The position numbers and the translations under genes are program-made. Under the pieces are notes generated by a model. It had not been told where the DNA came from, did not search any database, and was given only the letters and a program-made list of their open reading frames with translations. Below are positions 1 to 7,664 of a DNA stretch of 64,000 nucleotides, piece by piece. The stretch is from assembly GCF_040459645.1 (NCBI RefSeq), contig NZ_JARVHQ010000001.1:3224001-3288000 (forward strand), written 5' to 3'. This stretch comes from Bacillus cereus group sp. RP43. Lineage in GTDB: Bacteria; Bacillota; Bacilli; Bacillales; Bacillaceae_G. How positions within the stretch are numbered: position 1 is the stretch's first letter; each line of letters opens with the position of its first letter.

Positions 1-2
1 AT

Positions 3-290
3 GAATTTGACGCAGACGAATCACCGATGATTGAAAAGCGTACTCCTAAGCTTACTGTTTTAGATGGGAAAGTACTCATTTCTGAAGTAAATGATATGTT
101 TGGCCTACATATCGATGAAAGTGACTTAGATACAATTGGTGGTTGGCTTCTCTCTCAAGCAATTGATTTAAATATTGAAGCTGGCTATTCAGTTGAATAT
201 GATGGTTTTCAATTTAAAGCATTAGAACTTGATGGGCATCAAATTAAAAAGATTGCTGTACATAAATTAGATACTACAAAGGAGTTATAA
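3..290 (+). CDS. CorC/HlyC-type membrane protein, C-terminal fragment
   Basis: The frame is open from the first bases of the window, so only the last 95 or so residues of a larger gene are present. The visible part resembles the CorC_HlyC transporter-associated domain that ends hemolysin-III-like/CBS-domain membrane proteins (YhdP/YugS/CorC type): an acidic run leading to an ESPMI segment, then the small alpha/beta domain with a GGWLLSQ helix. Family members are membrane proteins linked to Mg2+/Co2+ efflux or resistance. The next gene starts one base after this stop codon, so the two are probably co-transcribed. The family call rests on the C-terminal domain only. Confidence 0.7.
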   Translation, partial: EFDADESPMIEKRTPKLTVLDGKVLISEVNDMFGLHIDESDLDTIGGWLLSQAIDLNIEAGYSVEYDGFQFKALELDGHQIKKIAVHKLDTTKEL

Positions 291-291
291 A

Positions 292-774
292 GTGACTGTT
301 TTACTAACAATTTGTATCATTGCTTGTTTCATTGTTTCATTTCTTGCCTTTATATACCCCATTATCCCTGGCATCCTTGCCGTATGGGCTGGCTATTTCA
401 TTTATCATTTTGGAATAAATGGCGGAGAGTTAACGACATCGTTTTGGATTATTCAAGTCATTTTTACACTCTTCATTTTCGTTGCTGACTTTATTGCAAA
501 TGGATACTTCCTAAAAAAATACGGTAGTACAAAATCGGGCGAACGTGTTGGTATGGTTTCTATCATTGTCGGATCGTTCTTCTTCCCACCATTCGGGCTT
601 ATTATCATACCGTTCTTATCTGTATTTATTACGGAACTAATGCATAAAAAGGCGCCAAAAGACGCCCTTTTAGTCGGAATTGCAACTGTAGTCGGTTTTT
701 TAAGTAGTACAGTAGCCAAAGCCATTCTCCAAATCATTATGATTATCATCTTTGTATGCTATATCATTTTTTAG
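292..774 (+). CDS. DUF456-type small integral membrane protein
   Basis: 160 residues with a GTG start preceded by AAGGAG. The protein is almost entirely hydrophobic, with about four membrane segments and Gly/Pro-rich turns (PIIPGILAVWAGY, FFFPPFGLIIIPF), which is the usual appearance of DUF456 proteins. No enzymatic motif is seen and the function is unknown. It follows the CorC-like gene almost without a gap and is closed by a strong hairpin terminator, so it is the last gene of that transcript. Confidence 0.75.
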   Translation: MTVLLTICIIACFIVSFLAFIYPIIPGILAVWAGYFIYHFGINGGELTTSFWIIQVIFTLFIFVADFIANGYFLKKYGSTKSGERVGMVSIIVGSFFFPPFGLIIIPFLSVFITELMHKKAPKDALLVGIATVVGFLSSTVAKAILQIIMIIIFVCYIIF

Positions 775-800
775 CCATCCCTATTTTGGGATGGTTTTTT
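774..800 (+). terminator. Intrinsic terminator after the DUF456 gene
   Basis: CCATCCC and GGGATGG form a 7-bp stem around a 6-base loop and are followed by six T. It closes the CorC-like/DUF456 transcript. Confidence 0.85.
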
Positions 801-1419
801 AATATGAAATACCTACTCGACTTTTCCCGTATAAGCTTTTATTACGTAAACTCCATGTAAAATGAGCTGTATCACCAACTGTGATTTTCGATCCATCTGT
901 TGGCAACATATCTTTTTCAGTTCGATATACACCAGTTACATCACCGTCTATTAAATGCGTCGGACAAACAACAGTCCAACATAGTTTACTATTTTTCAGC
1001 GCTTCATAAGCAGCTAAGTGATCTTCCGCAGCTGTTGTCATTTTTCTTTTCGATTCTTTTGATTGGAAACGATATATACTGGGATTTGTTCGCGCTTGTA
1101 AAATACCAGCAGTTCCTATTGTAACAATTTTCTTTATGCCCTCTTCTTCCATTTTCTTTATAATAATCGGTAAACTCTTCTCTAACGTCCCATTCCGATC
1201 AGTTCCAAGAGCACTAATTACAATATCACATCCTTTAATTGCTTCCTTTATATCATCTCCGCTTAATACATTTCCCTTAATAACATGCAACCTTTCATGC
1301 TCTGTTTCCACTCTACTCAAATCACGAACTAATACCGTTACTTCATATGAATCTTGTAATGCCAATTTCATAATGTGTGATCCTACTCTACCTGTCGCTC
1401 CTAATATGCATACTTTCAT
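799..1419 (-). CDS. NAD(P)-binding oxidoreductase, NmrA/SDR-like
   Basis: 206 residues beginning with a Rossmann dinucleotide-binding strand and the GATGRVGSH glycine motif at residues 8-16, then VLVRD at the end of the second strand. This is the atypical/extended SDR (NAD(P)H-binding, PF13460) pattern. It has no classical YxxxK site that I can place with certainty, so it may be a binding or redox-sensing protein rather than a standard dehydrogenase. The ATG has a GAGGGG ribosome site. It converges on the DUF456 gene and appears to be transcribed alone. The substrate is unknown. Confidence 0.75.
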   Translation of the reverse strand: MKVCILGATGRVGSHIMKLALQDSYEVTVLVRDLSRVETEHERLHVIKGNVLSGDDIKEAIKGCDIVISALGTDRNGTLEKSLPIIIKKMEEEGIKKIVTIGTAGILQARTNPSIYRFQSKESKRKMTTAAEDHLAAYEALKNSKLCWTVVCPTHLIDGDVTGVYRTEKDMLPTDGSKITVGDTAHFTWSLRNKSLYGKSRVGISY

Positions 1420-1479
1420 ATATTATCCCCTCTTCAGTTCTTTCTCTCTATTTTTCCCTAATACATACAAATATACAAC

Positions 1480-1512
1480 AAAAAAGCTTCCTCGTTTATG
1501 TGAGGAAGCTCT
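1480..1512 (-). terminator. Terminator of the small lipoprotein gene
   Basis: On the minus strand AGCTTCCTC and GAGGAAGCT pair and are followed by a run of T. Confidence 0.8.
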
Positions 1513-1521
1513 ATTATCCAT

Positions 1522-1701
1522 TTATTTCTTTTCTTTCGAATCAGAAGACTTATCTGTTCCGCTTGTTTCTTTATCTTTCTTTTCATCTTGCTGCGAAGTT
1601 GTGTCATCCTCTTTCTTTTTATCCTCATCTTTACTACAACCTACCATTAATAAAGAACTTGCAAGTGCCATAGCAGTTAATGACTTAACCCATTTGTTCA
1701 T
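1522..1701 (-). CDS. Small acidic/lysine-rich lipoprotein
   Basis: About 59 residues. I chose the internal ATG at 1701 because GGAGG lies at the right distance upstream and because it produces a proper signal peptide, MNKWVKSLTAMALASSLL, followed by the lipobox LMVGC. After the cysteine the mature part is almost only Lys, Asp, Glu, Ser and Thr and is likely disordered. It is probably an anchored surface or spore-associated lipoprotein. The sequence gives no enzymatic clue. A rho-independent terminator follows. Confidence 0.75.
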   Translation of the reverse strand: MNKWVKSLTAMALASSLLMVGCSKDEDKKKEDDTTSQQDEKKDKETSGTDKSSDSKEKK

Positions 1702-1849
1702 TTGCGTTTCCTCCCTTTGATAGAATATGTACAATCCCATATTACTCTTTATTTTTAAAGGAAAGATTTAAAAATAGTAAAGATACAGTAAACTTTTGTA
1801 AATTTTAGGATAACATAGCCAATCTTTAATCCTCCCACTCTAATTAGAC

Positions 1850-1888
1850 ATAAAAAAAACTAAGGCGCCTTTCATTCCACCTTAGCTT
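1850..1888 (-). terminator. Terminator of the coat-F-like gene
   Basis: On the minus strand CTAAGG and CCTTAG form the stem, followed by an uninterrupted run of T. Confidence 0.7.
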
Positions 1889-1889
1889 T

Positions 1890-2348
1890 TCACGCGAATT
1901 TTTCATTTTCATATACATGTTTAATCTTATATTCCTTCTTCACAACATATTGCCAAACATTATATGCGTAACGATTCATTTTCACAAAACAATTTTCCAG
2001 AAAAGAACGAAACTCCGGGTTCGCAACTTCTACTGCCACTTGAGCAAACTTTAATGCTAATCGCTTCAAATGTGTAATATAACAAATAGCAATCCCAATA
2101 TCCCCTGTATATTCATTATCTGTTTCCCTATCCATTTCTGTAAATTCCGGCCACATTTGTTTACAAGTTATATGCTGTACATTTTCTCCTTCTTGAAAAT
2201 TTACTTGTTCATTATATGCTTGCAACATATACGGTAAATGATGCTGTAAAATATCCTTTAATTCTTCATCTCGAACCTTGCCCGTGTACTCTCCAACTTT
2301 ATATATAAGTGTGTAACTATATGTCATCAATTCTTTCATACAATCCAT
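1890..2348 (-). CDS. Spore coat CotF-like / ferritin-like helical protein
   Basis: 152 residues when the ATG at 2348 is used, which has GGAGG eight bases upstream; a longer reading would place that ribosome site inside the gene. The protein is all-helical and rich in His, Tyr and Met (KELMTYSYTLIYK, LPYMLQAYNEQVNF, FVKMNRYAYNVWQYV), and resembles the CotF-like coat proteins that bacilli carry in several copies. The likely place of action is the spore coat. The assignment is by general resemblance, not by an invariant motif. Confidence 0.55.
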   Translation of the reverse strand: MDCMKELMTYSYTLIYKVGEYTGKVRDEELKDILQHHLPYMLQAYNEQVNFQEGENVQHITCKQMWPEFTEMDRETDNEYTGDIGIAICYITHLKRLALKFAQVAVEVANPEFRSFLENCFVKMNRYAYNVWQYVVKKEYKIKHVYENEKFA

Positions 2349-2382
2349 TAAAGCGCCTCCCTTCCTATTTTTCATCTATATA

Positions 2383-3567
2383 CTATAAATATGATGCGAT
2401 AACATTCGCTATTCTTGCTAGAAACCAATCCCAGCCACTAATTTTCTCAAAATCTTCTTCTGAAAATCGTTTTGACTTATGAAAGTCTTCTTTTAGCCGA
2501 TTCCAGACGTCAGCAACGACTGTCTTATCATATATGACACAGTTTGATTCGTTATTTAAATAAAAGCTTCTATTATCAAAATTCGCTGTACCAATATCGA
2601 CGATTTCCTCATCAATGATTGTCACTTTCCCATGAAAAAATCCGTTTCGATATTGATAAATCTCCGCCCCAGCATCTAACATATCTTTCAAATGAGGATA
2701 GGCAGCTTGTTTTAACAATACGGCATCACTTTTAAAGGGAACGAGAATTTTCACACGGACACCACGATTTAATGCATCTTTCAGTCCTTTTACCATCTCT
2801 TTACTCGGTACAAAATATGGTGTAGCAATAATTAAGGAGTGATTTGCCTTCTTTAATAGTGCCCCGTACTTCTGCCATAAGCCTTTTCCATTCGAAAATA
2901 TATATTGATATTTTACATTTCCTTGTACCGGTAACTCTTGATGTATAAGGAATTTCTCTCCCGTATCTTCTTGCCAGTCTTCCGCAAACTTCCGTTCCGT
3001 ATCAGTAGCTCCATTCCCTTCGATGCGTACATGATAATCACGCCACGGACCAAATTTAGGATCCTGTCCAAGATATTCCTTTCCGATATTGAAGCCACCA
3101 ATGTACGAAACTTTCCCATCTATAGTAACAATGCGTCTATGATTACGTTGATGCAAAGAATAAAATAAGTTTTTTAATTTAAGTTTTTTACTAAATGTAA
3201 ACTTCACGCCTTTTTCTTTTAATTGATTAATTATCTTTTTCTTAAGCTTATATCCGCCAATGCGGTCTACTGACAATTTCACATCTACTCCGCTAGATGC
3301 TTTTTTCTCTAATAAGTGTAAGAATTCTTTGCTTACTTCATCTTTACCTACAATATAAAAATGAATATATACATTCTTTTCTGCACGATTTATATCCTCA
3401 AATAAACTTCTATATAACTCATCACCGTTCGTATATAATTGAAAATCCCCTAATCGAATTTTTTCTAATTCATATCCACTAGCCATTTTCTTCCCCATTT
3501 CCACATCAACGTTCATCCATATGAATACACCTATAAAACAAATTATTACAATTAAAAAGTGCTTCAT
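2383..3567 (-). CDS. Phospholipase D family, cardiolipin synthase-like
   Basis: 394 residues from the ATG at 3567, which gives an N-terminal membrane anchor MKHFLIVIICFIGVFIW. Two PLD phosphotransfer repeats follow. The second is canonical, HGKVTIID with GTANFDNRSF. The first reads HRRIVTID with GGFNIGKEY, so the lysine of HxKxxxxD is replaced by arginine. The family condenses two phosphatidylglycerols, or PG with another donor, to cardiolipin at the membrane. Because of the K-to-R change, full activity is not certain. A start 63 bases further upstream is possible but has no good ribosome site. Confidence 0.8.
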   Translation of the reverse strand: MKHFLIVIICFIGVFIWMNVDVEMGKKMASGYELEKIRLGDFQLYTNGDELYRSLFEDINRAEKNVYIHFYIVGKDEVSKEFLHLLEKKASSGVDVKLSVDRIGGYKLKKKIINQLKEKGVKFTFSKKLKLKNLFYSLHQRNHRRIVTIDGKVSYIGGFNIGKEYLGQDPKFGPWRDYHVRIEGNGATDTERKFAEDWQEDTGEKFLIHQELPVQGNVKYQYIFSNGKGLWQKYGALLKKANHSLIIATPYFVPSKEMVKGLKDALNRGVRVKILVPFKSDAVLLKQAAYPHLKDMLDAGAEIYQYRNGFFHGKVTIIDEEIVDIGTANFDNRSFYLNNESNCVIYDKTVVADVWNRLKEDFHKSKRFSEEDFEKISGWDWFLARIANVIASYL

Positions 3568-3684
3568 GGATAAGTCCCTTTCTCTAACTACTGTTATTCC
3601 TATATCTTTCCTTTTTTTAAACATTATCATACAAAAAATATGTCATTCCATGATATACGTCCATATCAAACAGGAGCTCATCTG

Positions 3685-3693
3685 CATATTGTA
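3685..3693 (+). promoter_or_regulatory. Possible sigma-K -10 element before a yjcZ gene
   Basis: CATATTGTA matches the sigma-K -10 pattern CATAnnnTA, 33 bases before the start codon of a YjcZ-type sporulation peptide. No convincing -35 is seen at the usual distance, so this is tentative. Confidence 0.35.
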
Positions 3694-3726
3694 TTTTGTA
3701 TCTTAAAATAAAAGGAGGAAATAGCA

Positions 3727-3813
3727 ATGGGCTTCGCACATGGTAATGGATTTGCGCTACTAGTCGTATTATTTATCCTCTTAATTATCGTCGGTGCTGC
3801 TTGCTTCTGCTAA
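3727..3813 (+). CDS. YjcZ-family sporulation peptide, 28 residues
   Basis: A very short gene starting at an ATG eight bases after AAAGGAGGAA. The peptide begins MGFAHGNGFALLVVLFILL and ends in a Gly-Ala-Ala-Cys-Phe-Cys tail, the hallmark of the YjcZ/YtzC-type sporulation peptides: a short Gly-rich head and a single membrane-spanning Leu/Ile/Val stretch. These are expressed late in sporulation and are of unknown biochemical role. A perfect-stem terminator follows. A longer relative lies at 47039-47197. Confidence 0.85.
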   Translation: MGFAHGNGFALLVVLFILLIIVGAACFC

Positions 3814-3851
3814 GCAGTTATTGTAGTACGATATGCGGATGAAAAAACTAT

Positions 3852-3886
3852 AAAAGCGGACACCTAATTTTCAGGTGTCCGCTTTT
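3852..3886 (+). terminator. Terminator of the yjcZ gene
   Basis: A 14-bp perfect stem (AAAGCGGACACCT with its complement) around a short loop, with T after it. It may work in both directions, serving the thioesterase gene from the other side. Confidence 0.85.
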
Positions 3887-3944
3887 CATTTCAAAAGTCC
3901 CCTAGCCTATTACAAAAATAGTACCACTGGTAAAGTATTTTACA

Positions 3945-4451
3945 TCAAAAGGTTAGCAGTGTAGCTACCTTCTTACTCTCCGCCTTACGAATATGACGCT
4001 GTTCTGCACGTAACACAGCAATTCGATGCAATTCTTTCTCCTCTTCTGTCTCAGGGATAACACGCGGTACAGGGACTGGATTATTCTCCTTGCTAAGCGC
4101 AACAAAAGTAACGAATGAAGTTGCTGCTACACGTTTTTTACCTGAAATTAAATCTTCTGCTACTACTTTCACAAATATCTCCATAGAAGTTCTTCCCGTC
4201 CAAATTACGAAAGATTCATAACTAACACAATCTGAAGAACGTACTGGATGTAAGAAATCTACCCAATCCATAGACGCTGTGACACATTCCATTCTCGAGT
4301 GTCTCGTTGCTGAAATTGAAGCAACCATATCCATCTCCGCCAATATCTTTCCACCAAATAGCGTGTTATGATCATTTAAATCCGTTGGAAATACTCGACT
4401 CGTTTTAAACACTCTTGATTCATTAGCTGTTTTACCTTTTACTTCAGTCAT
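3945..4451 (-). CDS. Acyl-CoA thioesterase, hotdog fold (YkhA/BACH type)
   Basis: 168 residues. The ATG at 4451 was chosen because AAAGGGG lies eight bases upstream; an in-frame GTG lies three codons earlier. The sequence carries the signature of medium/long-chain acyl-CoA hydrolases: NDHNTLFGGKILAEMDMVAS with its conserved Asn, Asn, Gly-Gly and Asp, followed by VDFLHPV. The enzyme hydrolyses acyl-CoA to free acid and CoA in the cytoplasm. The C-terminus is extended and charged (RHIRKAESKK). It is transcribed alone. Confidence 0.85.
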   Translation of the reverse strand: MTEVKGKTANESRVFKTSRVFPTDLNDHNTLFGGKILAEMDMVASISATRHSRMECVTASMDWVDFLHPVRSSDCVSYESFVIWTGRTSMEIFVKVVAEDLISGKKRVAATSFVTFVALSKENNPVPVPRVIPETEEEKELHRIAVLRAEQRHIRKAESKKVATLLTF

Positions 4452-4552
4452 TGTTATCACCCCTTTAATTATTTATCCCTAATATCCCAATATACACTAC
4501 ACCTCATGAACTACACGTTTAATATTAACAATTTTTAGAACTTTTAGTCCAT

Positions 4553-4582
4553 AAAAAAGAACCGATTTTATCAATCGGCTCC
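4553..4582 (-). terminator. Terminator of the ycgR-ycgQ unit
   Basis: On the minus strand GAGCCGATT and AATCGGTTC pair, followed by six T. The stem overlaps the last codons of the upstream gene. Confidence 0.8.
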
Positions 4583-5440
4583 TCTAAATACATATTGTTC
4601 TTTCGGCTGTTCAACTTTATTCCATTTCGTTACTTCTAACACTGGAATATTCGCATGAAACGGCTGATAAAATTCAGTTGAAATTTCTCCCTCTACCTGA
4701 ATCCAATCATCATTTTTCCACTCTACACCTTCTGGTTTTTTAACTAACATACCATATACACCCGAATCTGCAACACAATGTATAATGCCGAAACGGAATA
4801 AGAAATATTGTTCCTTTTTAGAAGAATCATCTCGGAAAACAAATCCTTTATAAGACAGAGTTTTACCAGTAAATTCACCAGGATAATTATAAATTGTCTC
4901 CATACCCTTTAAGAAATCTTCATCTTTTAAAGTGATGTTGTCTTTCGTAACAAACTCTTTCTTCCCTTTTTCCATTACACCACGATATCCTTCTTTCCCG
5001 TAATAAATACTCGTATCCGGTCTTAAGAATTGTCTTGTCATAAATGGATCTTTACTTTCCGCTTGTGCAACAGGAAAGTGAAACCCCTTCGCCTTAACAA
5101 TGTCCGAATCTAATGTTGCAATTGGGAAAAATAATCCTGAAATAATCGGAAAACAGAACAGAGTATAAGAAAACGTTCGTTTCCACCATGTATTTTCATC
5201 TTTCGAATGATCATGCCCGCAATGACTATGATCACAACTACAATCATGCTTCTCTTTTTCTTTTTGATGTTCTTTTTGGAAAACGATAATAATTTGTACA
5301 ATCGTTAAGAAACCTAAAATAATAGCTGCAGTTTTTGATAAATAGGCGTACTTCATATTTATATACTTCGTAATGTTACCGGATATATGAAGCTGTCCAA
5401 TTAAAATTGTAAAACCTAATAATATATATGCTCGAAACAT
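4571..5440 (-). CDS. ycgQ: TIGR03943 (YcgQ-like) membrane protein with His/Cys-rich loop
   Basis: 289 residues. Two N-terminal membrane helices are followed by a cytoplasmic or loop segment with a dense metal-binding run, CSCDHSHCGHDHSKDE (residues 67-82), then a third membrane helix and a soluble beta-rich C-terminal domain with a GXFxGKxLSYKGFV stretch. This is the two-domain plan of the TIGR03943 family, encoded next to a COG0701 permease. Its start lies three bases after the stop of that permease, so they are translationally linked. Role: probable partner of the permease; the substrate is unknown, and the His/Cys run suggests a divalent metal. Confidence 0.75.
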   Translation of the reverse strand: MFRAYILLGFTILIGQLHISGNITKYINMKYAYLSKTAAIILGFLTIVQIIIVFQKEHQKEKEKHDCSCDHSHCGHDHSKDENTWWKRTFSYTLFCFPIISGLFFPIATLDSDIVKAKGFHFPVAQAESKDPFMTRQFLRPDTSIYYGKEGYRGVMEKGKKEFVTKDNITLKDEDFLKGMETIYNYPGEFTGKTLSYKGFVFRDDSSKKEQYFLFRFGIIHCVADSGVYGMLVKKPEGVEWKNDDWIQVEGEISTEFYQPFHANIPVLEVTKWNKVEQPKEQYVFRGAD

Positions 5441-5443
5441 AAC

Positions 5444-6340
5444 CTACCACCCCATCGCATAAATGAGTAGTGAGCTTGCATAAACAACAAGTGTAACTGT
5501 AACCGTCACAACAATTACAAATTTTGTTTTAAATGTCGCAAGCATCATAAACATATTTTTAATATCCACCATCGGTCCATATACGAGGAACGCGACAAGT
5601 GATGCTGTTGAAAATGTACTTTGGAATGACGAAGCAATAAATGCATCGGCTTCTGAACAAAGTGATAAAATGTAAGCAAGTCCCATCATAACAGCTGGTG
5701 AAGAAAATGGCCCTTGTCCTATAGCAAGAAGTGTTGAAGTTTGTACGAACGTTTGAACTGCAGCTGCAATTAATGCACCTAATACTAAATATTTTCCCAT
5801 CGAGAAAAATTCCTCAACAGCATGCGTACATACATCCCACATTTTTTTACGTAATGGACGCTTATGATTCACTTCTGGGAAGTGATCATCTCTTAATTGA
5901 TGTTCTTTAAACATAAATGATAATATAATTCCAACGATAATTGCTACGATAATCGCTACAATAGAACGATACCATACCATGTGCATACTACTTCCAAAGG
6001 CAACGTATGTTGCAAATAATACGACCGGATTAATAATTGGCCCCGTTAACATAAATGCAATCCCGGCATATGGCGGAACCCCTTTTCCGATTAATCGCCT
6101 TACAATCGGAACAATTCCACATTCACAACCTGGAAACATCATACCTAAAAAAGTAGCCATTAAAACAGACAGAAAACGGTTTTTCGGCATCCATTTTGCT
6201 ACCATATCCTCTGTCACAAACATTTGAATGAATCCTGAAATAAATACACCTATTAGCACAAAAGGAAGTGCTTCGATCAATATGGAGATAAAGATTGTAT
6301 TCATTTGCAGGAATGCTTTCGGTAATTGAAACAATTCCAT
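5444..6340 (-). CDS. ycgR: COG0701 permease (YcgR/UPF0718)
   Basis: About 298 residues, eight predicted membrane spans. The ATG at 6340 was chosen for the GGAGG nine bases upstream. The family signature is present: a Pro-Gly-Cys-Glu-Cys-Gly motif (FPGCECGIVP) in the first half and, in the second half, a matching SLCSEADAFIASSF segment. These two half-repeats face each other in COG0701 permeases (arsenic-permease-like fold). In Firmicutes the gene is regularly followed by the TIGR03943 partner, as here. The transported species is not known; the neighbouring His/Cys-rich loop makes a metal plausible. Confidence 0.8.
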   Translation of the reverse strand: MELFQLPKAFLQMNTIFISILIEALPFVLIGVFISGFIQMFVTEDMVAKWMPKNRFLSVLMATFLGMMFPGCECGIVPIVRRLIGKGVPPYAGIAFMLTGPIINPVVLFATYVAFGSSMHMVWYRSIVAIIVAIIVGIILSFMFKEHQLRDDHFPEVNHKRPLRKKMWDVCTHAVEEFFSMGKYLVLGALIAAAVQTFVQTSTLLAIGQGPFSSPAVMMGLAYILSLCSEADAFIASSFQSTFSTASLVAFLVYGPMVDIKNMFMMLATFKTKFVIVVTVTVTLVVYASSLLIYAMGW

Positions 6341-6484
6341 GATGTATTTCCTCCAACTTTTCATTAACAATATGTAATTTTAACCCCATTTTATTAATTG
6401 GACAAGACTTATACGGAATTCACTCCCTTCATATACATTACATTTTATAAGTTATATTCTATTCAAAACTTTGGATTTCATAGC

Positions 6485-6534
6485 AAAAAAGCTGCTCTAG
6501 CGCAGTTATACAACTATGCTAGAGCAGCTTTTTT
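6485..6534. terminator. Bidirectional terminator between ycgR leader and corA
   Basis: AAAAAAGCTGCTCTAGC and its exact complement form a 17-bp stem with A and T runs on both sides. It lies just after the corA stop codon on the minus strand and so ends the corA transcript. Confidence 0.9.
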
Positions 6535-6538
6535 ATCG

Positions 6539-7480
6539 TTAAAAGTAACGTTTCTTCCAAAATACAAATGCTAAAGCGCAAGATAATGTTAAACATATTA
6601 TAAGTACAATTACAAAACCTTGAGCCTCACCTTCAAACGGAACCTTTACATTCATTCCAAAGAAACTAGAGACCATTGTTGGTAATGATAAAATGATTGT
6701 AATAGACGTTAACAGTTTCATAACACTGTTTAAATTATTCGATATAACAGAGCTAAAAGTATTCATCATTCCACTTAAAATGTGACTATATATTTCCGCC
6801 ATTTCAATAGCCTGTTTATTTTCGATTAATACATCTTCTAATAAATCTTGATCGTCTTCATACATTTTTAAAAATGTACTGTTACGCATTAATTTTTGAA
6901 TTACAATTTTATTCGCCTTTAATGATGTTGTAAAGTAAACTAAACTTTTTTCAAGGCCTAGCAATGTGAAAATTTCTTTATTTTTCATCGACTTATTTAA
7001 TTGGTGCTCTAAATCGATTGTTTTTCGATTAATTTGCTTTAAATATCTTAAATAATAAGTAGAAATTGTATATAAGAGCTGAAGTGCGAAGCGTGTCTTT
7101 TTAAACGTATAAAATTCTTTAATACGTTGATTAATAAAACGTTCAAAAATTGGGTTTTCTTCTAAACAAATTGTCACAAAGCAATCTGGCATGACAATCA
7201 TACCTATTGGAATCGTGTCATAAATCGAATTTCCTTCTTCATCATGTCTAACTGTTGGAATATCCACGATTATTAAAGTATTATTGTCTTCCTTTTCAAT
7301 ACGAGAGCGTTCTTCATCATCTAAAGGGTCTTTAATGAAATCTAAGTCTACATTTAAAGTTTGTACTAGATATTGAATTTCTTCTTCCGTTGGATGAAGT
7401 ACATTAATCCAGCAACCCTTTTGCATTTCCTCAACCTCTTGTAGTTTTCCGTTTCGGTCTGTTAAATAAATATTTAACAT
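6539..7480 (-). CDS. corA: CorA-family magnesium transporter
   Basis: 313 residues. The long N-terminal alpha/beta cytoplasmic domain is followed by the long stalk helix and two C-terminal membrane helices. The invariant GMN pore motif is present at the end of the first helix (FFGMNVKVP), and the protein ends with the basic tail KKRYF usual for CorA. It mediates Mg2+ (also Co2+/Ni2+) uptake as a pentamer at the cell membrane. The start has GGGGTG eight bases upstream. It is monocistronic between two terminators. No magnesium riboswitch (M-box) was seen in the 180-base leader. Confidence 0.9.
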   Translation of the reverse strand: MLNIYLTDRNGKLQEVEEMQKGCWINVLHPTEEEIQYLVQTLNVDLDFIKDPLDDEERSRIEKEDNNTLIIVDIPTVRHDEEGNSIYDTIPIGMIVMPDCFVTICLEENPIFERFINQRIKEFYTFKKTRFALQLLYTISTYYLRYLKQINRKTIDLEHQLNKSMKNKEIFTLLGLEKSLVYFTTSLKANKIVIQKLMRNSTFLKMYEDDQDLLEDVLIENKQAIEMAEIYSHILSGMMNTFSSVISNNLNSVMKLLTSITIILSLPTMVSSFFGMNVKVPFEGEAQGFVIVLIICLTLSCALAFVFWKKRYF

Positions 7481-7630
7481 ACTATCACCCCGATTCTTTT
7501 TACATGTAGGAATCTACCTCTCTTAAACAACAGTTTTTGAACCGCCATTCTCAGCATATGAAACATACGTTTAAATTTCAATAGAAAAATTATTTTGAAA
7601 ACGTTTTTATAAGAAAAATATTATAAACAA

Positions 7631-7660
7631 AGAAAAAGACAGAGTGCTCTCTGCCTTAAA
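7631..7660 (-). terminator. Terminator of the MOP-family flippase gene
   Basis: On the minus strand AGGCAGAG and CTCTGTCT pair around a 4-base loop, followed by a T-rich tail. Confidence 0.75.
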
Positions 7661-7664
7661 AAGC

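Noticed and set aside
1136..1720. A long plus-strand frame opposite the NmrA-like and lipoprotein genes
   Set aside because: Low-complexity Ser/Phe-rich product, no ribosome site; the minus-strand genes have clear family features and starts.
6541..7664. A magnesium riboswitch ahead of corA
   Set aside because: The leader between 7481 and 7664 shows no M-box-like set of helices and also contains the end of another gene's terminator.
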